A stretch of DNA of 64,000 bases. It comes from an uncultured Pseudomonadales bacterium. GTDB taxonomy: Bacteria > Pseudomonadota > Gammaproteobacteria > Pseudomonadales > Cellvibrionaceae. How positions within the stretch are numbered: position 1 is the stretch's first letter; each line of letters starts with the position of its first letter. A program made the position numbers and the translations under genes. The stretch lies in the NCBI GenBank assembly GCA_947489425.1, contig CANLDL010000001.1:248001-312000 (forward strand), written 5' to 3'. Below are positions 8,774 to 17,236 of this stretch, one piece after another. The notes below the pieces were generated by a model. The model searched no databases, was not told the DNA's origin, and was given only the letters and a program-made list of their open reading frames with translations.

Positions 8774-10156
8774 ATGAGCCGCGAATTAAGCCCTGAAGAA
8801 ATTGCAGAAGTAATGACAGCCGACCGTGCCAATGTTTGGCATCACCTTTCTCAACATAAAGGATTAGAAACAAAGGATCCTCAAGTGATTGTGAGAGGAG
8901 AAGGTATGCGTGTTTGGGATACCAATGGCAAGGAACACTTGGATGCAGTATCCGGCGCTGTTTGGACAGTAAACGTTGGCTACGGCCGTGAGCGTATAGC
9001 TAAAGCAGTTTATGACCAACTGGTTAAAATGAATTACTTTGCACAAACAGCAGGTAATGTACCTGCCGCAAAATACGCGCAAATGCTAATCGAAAAAATG
9101 CCGGGCCTTAGTCGTGTGTACTACTCAAACTCGGGTTCAGAAGCTAACGAAAAAGCCTACAAAATTGTTCGTCAGATTTCTCACAACAAGCATGGCGGTA
9201 AAAAACATAAGATTCTTTATCGCGAGCGTGATTATCACGGTACAACCATTACTGCACTAAGCTCTACTGGCCAGTTCGAGCGTAAAGCGCAGTATGGTCC
9301 TTTTACGCCAGGTTTTGTTGAAGTGCCACACTGCTGCGAATACCGTTCACAGTTTGGTGATGTGACTGATTATGGTGTGCGAGCAGCTAAAGAAATCGAA
9401 CGTGTTATCCTAGAAGAGGGCCCAGATACAGTGGGTGCAATTGTGCTAGAGCCTATTACTGCTGGTGGCGGTGTGATTACACCACCTGAAGGTTACTGGG
9501 AGACGGTCCAGGAGATCTGTAAAAAATATGAAATTCTTCTTCATATCGATGAGGTAGTTTGTGGCCTTGGTCGTACCGGTAAATGGTTTGGGTATCAGCA
9601 TTATGGTATTCAGCCAGATATGGTGACTATGGCTAAAGGTGTTGCCTCTGGTTATGCGGCGATTTCTTGTACAGTAACAACTGAGGAAGTCTTTAACGCC
9701 TTTAAAGAAGATCCCTCAGATCGTATGAGCTACTTCCGCGATATCTCGACCTTTGGTGGATGCACTGCAGGACCTGTTGCAGCCATTGAAAACATGAAAA
9801 TTATTGAGGAAGAAAACTTACTCGATAATGTAACCGTAGTGGGTGAGTATTTATTAGAGCGCCTACACGGCCTAAAAGATAAATATGAAATTATTGGTGA
9901 TGTGCGTGGTAAAGGCTTGTTCGCTGGTTTTGAGATGGTTAAAGATCGTGTCACTAAAGAGCCCGTCGATGAAAGTGTTGCTATCGCAATTGGTGCAGAT
10001 TGTATGCAGCAAGGTGTGATTATTGGTCGCACTAACCGTAGCTTTGAAAAATACAACAACACGATTGCATTAAGCCCAGCGCTAATTGCTACTAAAGACG
10101 ATATTGATCAGATCGTTGATGCAATTGATGGCGCGCTATCACGAGTTACTCAATAG
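8774..10156 (+). CDS. tpa: Taurine-pyruvate aminotransferase
   Basis: This 460-residue class III, PLP-dependent aminotransferase is very close in pattern to Tpa, which converts taurine plus pyruvate to sulfoacetaldehyde plus alanine in the cytoplasm. VWHHLSQHKGLETKDP near the N-terminus, SNSGSEANEKA (118-128), ERDYHGTT, HIDEVVCGLGRTGKWFGYQ with Asp259, and Lys288 in MVTMAKGVASGY (Schiff-base lysine) are all present. The length fits the family. A hypotaurine aminotransferase role is the main alternative. It has its own RBS and a strong terminator, so it is a single-gene transcript. soeABC downstream supports a sulfonate role. Confidence 0.87.
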   Translation: MSRELSPEEIAEVMTADRANVWHHLSQHKGLETKDPQVIVRGEGMRVWDTNGKEHLDAVSGAVWTVNVGYGRERIAKAVYDQLVKMNYFAQTAGNVPAAKYAQMLIEKMPGLSRVYYSNSGSEANEKAYKIVRQISHNKHGGKKHKILYRERDYHGTTITALSSTGQFERKAQYGPFTPGFVEVPHCCEYRSQFGDVTDYGVRAAKEIERVILEEGPDTVGAIVLEPITAGGGVITPPEGYWETVQEICKKYEILLHIDEVVCGLGRTGKWFGYQHYGIQPDMVTMAKGVASGYAAISCTVTTEEVFNAFKEDPSDRMSYFRDISTFGGCTAGPVAAIENMKIIEEENLLDNVTVVGEYLLERLHGLKDKYEIIGDVRGKGLFAGFEMVKDRVTKEPVDESVAIAIGADCMQQGVIIGRTNRSFEKYNNTIALSPALIATKDDIDQIVDAIDGALSRVTQ

Positions 10157-10175
10157 TATCCCCCTGAACGTCGTT

Positions 10176-10236
10176 TGCCGATAAGTAGAATCAAGTGTTT
10201 AAGACTTGGTTTTGCTCATCGGCATTTTTATTTTTA
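10176..10236 (+). terminator. Rho-independent terminator after tpa
   Basis: A long stem begins TGCCGAT at 10176 and closes at ATCGGCA (ending 10224). About 21 positions pair, three of them as G-U wobbles, around a short loop. A run of TTTTTATTTTTAT follows. It starts 20 nt after the tpa stop and insulates soeABC from tpa transcription. Confidence 0.9.
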
Positions 10237-10592
10237 TAATCTGATTTGTGTAAAAATTTTAAAATAGTTATAAGCTTAGTCGTTTAGGGTCGACAGAATC
10301 ATGCTGTTTTTGCTATAATTGCACTCTTATGTGCATTTATGAGTCAAAAATTATCATAAATGTTGTTTTTTGAAATCATTCGATTGTAATAACAGATAAT
10401 AAAACGCTAGATGATTCACCCTTATGCTCTATTGATATTCGGTATATTGAATGAGTAATAGGTAAAAATATATTCTGACAGCTTTAATCTCCCAAAGCCG
10501 CAGTAATACAACCAAGTAGGTCTCGTTATTAAGAGTAGCCAGTCCAATCATATTGATTCGGCAGTGCCTTTTATTTTTAGGTGTAAATAAAT
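10237..10592 (+). promoter_or_regulatory. soeABC promoter and long 5' leader
   Basis: This gene-free stretch precedes soeA. A plausible sigma-70 promoter is TCGACA (10290-10295), an 18-bp spacer and TATAAT (10314-10319), with TG one base upstream of the -10 (extended -10). Just after the expected start point is an 8-bp inverted repeat, ATTTATGA (10335-10342) and TCATAAAT (10354-10361). GTCCAAT at 10542-10548 is the reverse complement of ATTGGAC found before the MocR-type regulator. The implied leader is about 270 nt. AGGTG at 10579-10583 is the soeA RBS. I saw no convincing small ORF here. Confidence 0.5.
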
Positions 10593-13550
10593 ATGAGTAC
10601 AGTTAAACAGCAAGCCCCTCTTAACGAAGTCTCTCAAGCCCAAGCAGATATCATCGCAAAGGACTTGCCAGAATTTGAAGAGCATGCAAAACAAGACATT
10701 AAGTATACGACTTGTTATATGTGTGCTTGTCGCTGTGGTATTAAAGTCACAGTAGAAGACAATAAAGTTCGCTTTATTCAGGGTAACCCGAACCATCCTA
10801 TTAATAAGGGTGTTCTATGTGCCAAGGGTAACTCTGGCATCATGAAACAATACTCTCCAGCTAAGCTGAGTGCGCCGTTGCTACGTAAGCCGGGCACAGA
10901 GCGTGGTGCAGGTGAGTTTGAAGAAATCTCTTGGGATCAAGCACTTGATATGCTTGAAAAACGCCTAAGACGTATTCGTGAGACAGATCCTAAACAATTG
11001 GCATATTTTACCGGCCGTGACCAAATGCAGGCGCTTACAGGTATGTGGGCTAGCCAATTTGGTACGATTAACTGGGCTGCCCATGGTGGTTTTTGCTCGG
11101 TTAATATGGCTGCAGGTGGCCTTTACACTATGGGTCATGCCTTTTGGGAATTTGGCGATCCAGATTGGGAGAACACCAAATACTTTATGATGTGGGGCGT
11201 GGCAGAAGATCACAGCTCTAACCCGATCAAACTAGGCTTAAAACGCCTTAAAGAGCGTGGTGCTAAATTTGTCTCGGTCAACCCTGTACGTACTGGTTAC
11301 CAAGCTATTGCCGATGAGTGGGTTGCTATTCGCCCAGGTACTGACGGCATTCTTGCGCTATCGATGGCGCATGTTTTATTAAAACACCAACTCGTTGATG
11401 AAGAATTTCTCGTTCGCTATACCAACTCACCACAACTAGTGATGATGAAACCAGGTGAAGTAGGCGATGGCCTCTTTTATCGCGGTGATAGCGAAGTGCC
11501 ACAAGTATGGGATCTCCAAAAAGAAGCCTTTGTAGACTCTAACTTACCGGATATTACACCAGCCCTATTTGGTGAATATACTGCACCCGATGGCACCAAA
11601 TTAAAAACGGCCATGTCGCTCTTAATTGAGAAATACATGGATGAGCAATACTCACCAGAAGTTGCTGCAAAAGAATGTGGCGTACCTGCTGAAGATATCG
11701 AGCGTATGGCGCTAGAGATGGCTCACGTTGCCTTTAAAGAAACCATTACTATTGATGTGGAGTGGACTGACTGGGCAGGCCGTAAGCAAGATAAATTTAT
11801 AGGTCGTCCTGTTTCTATGCATGCCATGCGCGGTATTGCGGCACATTCTAATGGTTTCCAAACTTGTCGTGCTATTCATATGCTACAAACCTTATTGGGT
11901 ACTATTGACTGCCCAGGGGGCCATTTAGCAAAACCACCATTCCCTAAACATGTACCACCGGGCATTAAACCTGCCAAAGAGATGGCGCCAATGACGCCGC
12001 TTAAATCTCCACCGCTAGGTTTCCCAACATGTCCAGAAGATTTGGCCATTAATGAAGACGGTAGTCCTCGCCGTATCGATAAAGCCTATAGCTGGGACGC
12101 ACCGATCTCGTGTCATGGTTTGATGCACATGGTGATTAGTAATGCGGTTAAAGGCGACCCGTACAAAATTGATACTTTGATGATATTTATGGCAAATATG
12201 GCTTGGAATTCTAGTATGAATACCGCGCAAACCATAGATATGCTGACCGCCAAAGAAGATGACGGCGAGTACAAAATTCCGTTTATTGTTTGTTCCGATG
12301 CCTTTAACTCTGAAATGGTGGCGTATTCTGACCTTGTACTCCCAGACACCACTTATTTAGAGCGCTTTGATACTATCTCGATGCTTGATCGTCCAATCTC
12401 TGAGCCTCATGCGGCCTGCGACTCTGTACGTATCCCTGTTATTAAGCCTGACCGCGACGTTATGTCTTGGCAAGAAGTGATGGTCGAGATGGCAGGGCGC
12501 CTGGATTTTCCTGCATTCACTAAAGAAGGCGGCGAACGTAAATATAAAGACTATAAAGACTTTATTGTTAACTTTGAGAAAGAGCCAGGTATTGGTTTCT
12601 TGGCGGGTTATCGTGGTAAAGATGGTGAAAAATCACTGCGTGGTGAGCCTAACCCTCGCCAGTGGGAAGCCTATGAAGAGAATGAAGGCTTCTTTGAGAT
12701 GCACTTTGACATGAATCAGCGCTACATGCGCCATGCCAATCTCGATTACTTAAAGCTTGCGAAAGAAGCGGCGTGGGTGGGTAATACTAACCAAATCGTT
12801 ATTGAGCTTTACTCGGAAAAACTACAAACGTTCCGTTTGGCGGGGCAGGGCTTATACGATGGCCCAATGCCAACGGAAGAGCATCATAAAGAGCGTTTGG
12901 TGAAGTATTTTGATCCGCTACCGATCTACTACATGCCATTAGAAGAGCAGCGTATTGATCGTGAAGAGTACCCGTATCATGCGGTTAACCAGCGTCCAAT
13001 GTTTATGTATCACAGTTGGGATAGCCAAAACGCTTGGTTGCGCCAGATTATGTCGCAAAACTATTTGTTTATGAACCGTGTTGCTGCAGAGCGTGATGGT
13101 ATTGAGGATCTCTCTTGGGTTTGGGTTGAGTCCCACAACGGTAAAATTCGTTGCCAAGTCAAGTTGATGGAAGGCACTAACGAGCAAACAGTATGGACCT
13201 GGAACGCTATTGCTAAGCGTGGTGGTGCATGGGGCTTGGATGAAGACGTTAAAGAAAATAAAGACGGCTTCTTGATGAACCATCTAATCTCTGAGCTTCT
13301 GCCACAAAAGGGCGATAATATGGATCGAGTCACCAACTCAGACCCAGTGACAGGCCAGGCAGCTTGGTATGATCTGCGCGTTAAAATTACACCAGCGGCA
13401 CCGGGCGAGACAGGTAGCTGGCCAACATTTGATGCGCTAAAAGCACAGCCTAATGCTAAGCAATCACCAAAAATGTTGAGCTACAGCAGCCACAAAAACG
13501 TTAACCTTTTACGCTCCTTGTCAGACATTCTGACTCGTGGCGATAAATAA
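10593..13550 (+). CDS. soeA: Sulfite dehydrogenase (quinone), molybdopterin subunit SoeA
   Basis: This 985-residue DMSO-reductase-family catalytic subunit matches SoeA, which oxidises sulfite to sulfate at the cytoplasmic face and passes electrons to quinone. The [4Fe-4S] motif is C41-x2-C44-x3-C48-x27-C76 (TTCYMCACRCGIKV then KGVLCAKGN). HGGFCSVNMAAGG places Cys168 as the likely Mo ligand. GVAEDHSSNPIKLGL and VSVNPVRTGYQAIADEW are typical of SoeA. There is no twin-arginine signal, as expected for SoeA and unlike periplasmic PsrA/PhsA. soeB follows 25 nt downstream. Polysulfide or thiosulfate reductases are more distant alternatives. Confidence 0.92.
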   Translation: MSTVKQQAPLNEVSQAQADIIAKDLPEFEEHAKQDIKYTTCYMCACRCGIKVTVEDNKVRFIQGNPNHPINKGVLCAKGNSGIMKQYSPAKLSAPLLRKPGTERGAGEFEEISWDQALDMLEKRLRRIRETDPKQLAYFTGRDQMQALTGMWASQFGTINWAAHGGFCSVNMAAGGLYTMGHAFWEFGDPDWENTKYFMMWGVAEDHSSNPIKLGLKRLKERGAKFVSVNPVRTGYQAIADEWVAIRPGTDGILALSMAHVLLKHQLVDEEFLVRYTNSPQLVMMKPGEVGDGLFYRGDSEVPQVWDLQKEAFVDSNLPDITPALFGEYTAPDGTKLKTAMSLLIEKYMDEQYSPEVAAKECGVPAEDIERMALEMAHVAFKETITIDVEWTDWAGRKQDKFIGRPVSMHAMRGIAAHSNGFQTCRAIHMLQTLLGTIDCPGGHLAKPPFPKHVPPGIKPAKEMAPMTPLKSPPLGFPTCPEDLAINEDGSPRRIDKAYSWDAPISCHGLMHMVISNAVKGDPYKIDTLMIFMANMAWNSSMNTAQTIDMLTAKEDDGEYKIPFIVCSDAFNSEMVAYSDLVLPDTTYLERFDTISMLDRPISEPHAACDSVRIPVIKPDRDVMSWQEVMVEMAGRLDFPAFTKEGGERKYKDYKDFIVNFEKEPGIGFLAGYRGKDGEKSLRGEPNPRQWEAYEENEGFFEMHFDMNQRYMRHANLDYLKLAKEAAWVGNTNQIVIELYSEKLQTFRLAGQGLYDGPMPTEEHHKERLVKYFDPLPIYYMPLEEQRIDREEYPYHAVNQRPMFMYHSWDSQNAWLRQIMSQNYLFMNRVAAERDGIEDLSWVWVESHNGKIRCQVKLMEGTNEQTVWTWNAIAKRGGAWGLDEDVKENKDGFLMNHLISELLPQKGDNMDRVTNSDPVTGQAAWYDLRVKITPAAPGETGSWPTFDALKAQPNAKQSPKMLSYSSHKNVNLLRSLSDILTRGDK

Positions 13551-13575
13551 TGAGTGACCGAAACGGAGAAATATT

Positions 13576-14265
13576 ATGAAACTAGGTCTTGTTATTGATC
13601 TGGATACTTGCGTCGGTTGCCACGGTTGTGCGACCGCCTGTAAGCAGTGGAATACATCAGGTACTATTGGGCCTCTAGCTGATAAAGACCCTTATGGCCG
13701 TGAGCCTGTTGGCTCGTGGTTAAACCGCATTCGCTCTTACGAAGTAGACGATTCACCCAATAGTAAAACGGTACATATGCCAATGTCTTGCATGCATTGT
13801 GACGATGCAGATTGCGTGACAGTATGCCCGACAGGCGCCTCCTATAAGCGCGAAGAAGACGGCATTGTATTAGTCGACCAAGATAAATGTATGGGTTGTA
13901 ACCTTTGTTCTTGGGCATGTCCTTACGGTGCGCGTGAACTCGATCCAGATCAAGGTGTAATGAAAAAATGCACCCTTTGTGTTGACCGTATTTATGACGA
14001 AAAACTACCCGAAGCAGAGCGCCAGCCAGCTTGCGTATTAACTTGTCCAACCAAGTCTCGTGTATTTGGTGATTTTGATGATCCAGAGTCTGAGGTGAGT
14101 AAACTGGTGCGTGAGCGTGCAGGTAAAGCACTAATGCCGGAGCTTGGCTACAACCCGGTTAATACCTATTTACCGCCACGCAATAAACCTGTACAGGATC
14201 AAATCGATACAGCATCGCTTAAAGACACTGTTAAAGGTTGGGTTAATAAAATAATTGCGCGCTAA
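13576..14265 (+). CDS. soeB: Sulfite dehydrogenase iron-sulfur subunit SoeB
   Basis: This 229-residue DmsB/PsrB-type ferredoxin subunit relays electrons from SoeA to the membrane subunit. Four Cys clusters are visible: C12-x2-C15-x2-C18-x3-C22 at the N-terminus, then CMHCDDADCVTVCPTGA, CMGCNLCSWACPYGA and CTLC...CVLTCPT. Together they can hold four [4Fe-4S] centres. No export signal is present, which matches the signal-less SoeA. CGGAG sits 7-8 nt before ATG 13576. It is the middle gene of soeABC. Confidence 0.93.
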   Translation: MKLGLVIDLDTCVGCHGCATACKQWNTSGTIGPLADKDPYGREPVGSWLNRIRSYEVDDSPNSKTVHMPMSCMHCDDADCVTVCPTGASYKREEDGIVLVDQDKCMGCNLCSWACPYGARELDPDQGVMKKCTLCVDRIYDEKLPEAERQPACVLTCPTKSRVFGDFDDPESEVSKLVRERAGKALMPELGYNPVNTYLPPRNKPVQDQIDTASLKDTVKGWVNKIIAR

Positions 14266-14333
14266 TCGCGTCATTATTTTGGGTAAAAATTTACAGGCTT
14301 ATTTAAGGCCAACAAGATAAAAGAGGGCACACA

Positions 14334-15263
14334 ATGCATCCGGCTTTTTCAGTTTTAACATTTACAGTGATGTCAGGGGCAGGTTATGGCTTGGCAGCAC
14401 TTTTGATCCTAGGTCATTTACTGGGCATTAATTCACTACAAGATTCAAGTGTTTTATTAACATCGGGCATTTTGGCTTTGGTATTAATTACTTTGGGCTT
14501 ACTTTGCTCTATGGGACATTTGGCTAATCCAAAAAATGCATGGCGAGCGTTTAATCGTTTTAAAACATCGTGGTTATCACGCGAAGGCGTTTTTGCCGTT
14601 TTGTTCTATCCGTTTTTTCTTATTTACCTTATTGGTATTTGGACACAAGGTGCTGAGATAAACGGTTTTTTCAGTATTTTAGGACTTTTAGCTGCATTAA
14701 TTGCCATTGTGACACTATTTTGTACTAGCATGATCTATGCAAGCTTAAAAACGATTCGTCAGTGGAACTCATCATTAACCCCGCTTAACTATATCGTTTT
14801 GGGGTTGATGTCTGGTTCTGTTGTATTGGCGGCCATTCAGGCTTCACTCTCGGGTTCTGCATCGAGTATTTTGTACCAGTTAGCAACGGCGCTGCTTGTA
14901 CTAGGTGCCATTGCTAAAGTTATCTACTTATTTTGGATTGGCAAGCCTGCGGGTAGTACAATTAATACTGCAACGGGTTTCACTCAGGCGAGTGTTCGTT
15001 TATTAGATCAAGGCCATTCGTCCAATGGTTTCTTAAATAATGAATTTGGCTATACTGTAGAGGCTAACAAAATTGTATGCCTACGCGTACTTATGCTAGT
15101 TGTAGCATTCTTGATTCCATTTTTATTATTGTTAAGTGGTTCTTCAACGTTAATTGTTATTGCAGCTTTGCTAACAGTCGGTGGTTTGTTAGTTGAGCGT
15201 TGGTTGTTTTTTGCAGAGGCAAGACATGTAGTGCGCTTGTTTCATGGTGACCAGCGCACATAA
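14334..15263 (+). CDS. soeC: Sulfite dehydrogenase membrane anchor SoeC (DmsC/NrfD-like)
   Basis: This 309-residue integral membrane protein has about eight hydrophobic segments and a MHPAFSVLTFTVMSGAGYG start typical of SoeC/DmsC anchors. It should hold the quinone site and attach SoeAB to the inner side of the cytoplasmic membrane. FNRFKTSWLSREGVF is a recognisable family stretch in the cytoplasmic loop. AGAGGG lies about 8 nt before ATG 14334. A 68-nt spacer separates it from soeB with no terminator, so the three genes are probably one operon. Confidence 0.88.
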   Translation: MHPAFSVLTFTVMSGAGYGLAALLILGHLLGINSLQDSSVLLTSGILALVLITLGLLCSMGHLANPKNAWRAFNRFKTSWLSREGVFAVLFYPFFLIYLIGIWTQGAEINGFFSILGLLAALIAIVTLFCTSMIYASLKTIRQWNSSLTPLNYIVLGLMSGSVVLAAIQASLSGSASSILYQLATALLVLGAIAKVIYLFWIGKPAGSTINTATGFTQASVRLLDQGHSSNGFLNNEFGYTVEANKIVCLRVLMLVVAFLIPFLLLLSGSSTLIVIAALLTVGGLLVERWLFFAEARHVVRLFHGDQRT

Positions 15264-15283
15264 GTTTCTCCTCAATTATCAAA

Positions 15284-15346
15284 AATGGCGATGAATAGGG
15301 TGGCTAGTATACGAGTACTAACAGCCCCACCTTTCTCATCGCCATT
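15284..15346. terminator. Long inverted repeat between soeC and the SulP gene
   Basis: AATGGCGATGA (from 15284) pairs perfectly with TCATCGCCATT (ending 15346). An inner AGGGTGGCT/AGCC-CCACCT set pairs partly, around a loop rich in AGTACTA. The following T run is short (ATTCGTTT), so this may be a weak or attenuating terminator or an mRNA-stabilising hairpin after soeABC. Confidence 0.6.
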
Positions 15347-15386
15347 ATTCGTTTAAACCGTAGTATTTTTCATCAATTGGAAGGTC

Positions 15387-17207
15387 ATGACACCCAGAAA
15401 ATCTAAATTCAGACAGATTAATAGTTCTTCTTTCTTACGTTTTTTCCCTTTTTTAATTTGGGCCAGGACCATCACGGGCGAGAGCCTCTATGCGGATTTA
15501 CTGGCAGGCTTAACAGGTGCAGTGATTGTTTTGCCACAAGGCATAGCCTATGCACTAATTGCAGGTCTACCACCTGAGTATGGCTTATATACTGCAATTA
15601 TCACCCCAATTATTGCAGGCCTTTTTGGTTCGTCCATCCACCTTATATCAGGTCCCACCGCGGCAATATCAATTGTTGTTATGAGCGTGACCAGTGGTAT
15701 AGCAACACCTGGCAGCCCCGAGTTTATTTCTGCCGCTTTAATTATCACATTGCTTGCAGGTCTTATTCAGTTTGGGTTTGGTATTGCACGCTTTGGTTTG
15801 TTAGTTAACTTTATTTCGCATACCGTTGTTATTGGCTTTACTGCTGGTGCAGCTATTTTAATTGGAACGAGCCAATTAAAGTATGTTCTCAGTGTACCCA
15901 TTGAGCGCGGCAGCTCTTTTGTGAGCACGTGGAACCAACTAATACACCATATCCCCGATACAAATATTTTAGCGTTTGCGATTGCGGCAGTGACCATTAT
16001 TGCGACACTTGTTATTAAAAAATACAATAAAAAATTACCCAGTATGCTTTTGGGTATGGTCATTGCCAGTGTGTTTTGTTGGTTAATGGATGGTGAGAAT
16101 AACGGTATTGCTCTAGTGGGGGCTCTGCAATCGAGTTTGCCTGGTTTGTCAGTGCCTTCGGTATCTCATGAGCAATTGAGTACCATGTTGTCGGGAGCGT
16201 TTGCCATAGCCGTACTTGGTTTAGTTGAGGCAGTGTCTATTGCGCGTGCGATCGGTATACGCTCGGGGCAGCGTATTGATGGCAACCAAGAGTTTATAGG
16301 TCAAGGACTATCAAATGTTGTTGGTAGTTTTTTCTCTTGTTATGCAGGCTCTGGTTCATTTACGCGCTCGGGCGCTAATTACGATGCCGGTGCGCAAACA
16401 CCACTTGCTGCAATTTTTGCGGCAATAATCTTAGTCATAATTTTATTGTTAATTCCGCAAGTGACGGCTTATTTACCGTTACCTGCAATGGGTGGGGCTA
16501 TTTTGTTAATTGCATGGAACTTGATTGATGTTCCGCATATTGTGCAAATTATTAAAAGTCATAAAGAAGAAGCCGCCGTACTACTTGTGACTTTTTCTTC
16601 AACTTTATTTATTGAATTAGAGTTTGCTATTTATGTTGGTGTAATTTTGTCTCTAACATTATATTTACGCCGAACCTCAAAGCCCAAAGTTACCGAGGTT
16701 GCTCCGATACCATTTAACACTGGGACCTATTTGCGTAGTGTTGCATTATTTGATTTAAAAGAGTGCCCACAACTTAAAATTATTCGTATTGATGGCTCGG
16801 CATTTTTTGGTGCAGTTGACTATATTCAAGTCCAAATTCTAAAAATTAGCTCTCGTCATAATAATCCAAAGCATATATTGCTGCACTGTAGTGGGATTAA
16901 CTTTATTGATATTTCTGGTGCGGAAATGCTTTATCAAGAAGCTCTAAAGCTACAAAAAAAAGGCGGTCGTTTAAGTTTTTGTGCAATGAATAATGCAGTA
17001 AAAAAAGAACTTGAGCGCATGTATTACCTAGAGAAGTTAGGCCCAGAAAATTTTTATCTGACAACTGATGATGCCTTAAAGGAATTAGTACCGTTACTTA
17101 GTGAGAAAACTTGTGATGAATGTGATGTGCGTATTTTTCAGCAATGTCCTGCACAAAAAACATCACAACAAGAAACGGAAGAGCAACCTTTAGTGTTACC
17201 CGCATAA
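15387..17207 (+). CDS. SulP-family anion transporter with STAS domain
   Basis: This 606-residue SulP/SLC26 protein has an N-terminal transport domain (about 25-430) that opens with ADLLAGLTGAVIVLPQGIAYALIAGLPPEYG (positions 36-66), the SulP signature. It includes the YAGSGSFTRSGANYDAGA segment. A cytoplasmic STAS domain follows (about 445-560, with HCSGINFIDISGAEML). The family moves sulfate, bicarbonate or other anions. Next to soeABC, sulfate movement is the natural guess, but direction and substrate are inferred. The C-terminus carries a Cys-containing tail, CDECDVRIFQQC, that I do not recognise from most SulP proteins. An SLC13-type permease follows 29 nt downstream. Confidence 0.9.
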   Translation: MTPRKSKFRQINSSSFLRFFPFLIWARTITGESLYADLLAGLTGAVIVLPQGIAYALIAGLPPEYGLYTAIITPIIAGLFGSSIHLISGPTAAISIVVMSVTSGIATPGSPEFISAALIITLLAGLIQFGFGIARFGLLVNFISHTVVIGFTAGAAILIGTSQLKYVLSVPIERGSSFVSTWNQLIHHIPDTNILAFAIAAVTIIATLVIKKYNKKLPSMLLGMVIASVFCWLMDGENNGIALVGALQSSLPGLSVPSVSHEQLSTMLSGAFAIAVLGLVEAVSIARAIGIRSGQRIDGNQEFIGQGLSNVVGSFFSCYAGSGSFTRSGANYDAGAQTPLAAIFAAIILVIILLLIPQVTAYLPLPAMGGAILLIAWNLIDVPHIVQIIKSHKEEAAVLLVTFSSTLFIELEFAIYVGVILSLTLYLRRTSKPKVTEVAPIPFNTGTYLRSVALFDLKECPQLKIIRIDGSAFFGAVDYIQVQILKISSRHNNPKHILLHCSGINFIDISGAEMLYQEALKLQKKGGRLSFCAMNNAVKKELERMYYLEKLGPENFYLTTDDALKELVPLLSEKTCDECDVRIFQQCPAQKTSQQETEEQPLVLPA

Positions 17208-17236
17208 TACGTTAATAAATATTTTAGGAAGCAAAT

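Noticed and set aside
12113..13336. Minus-strand ORFs inside soeA (up to 114 residues)
   Set aside because: They are shadows of the strongly supported SoeA frame with no motifs, RBS or promoter.
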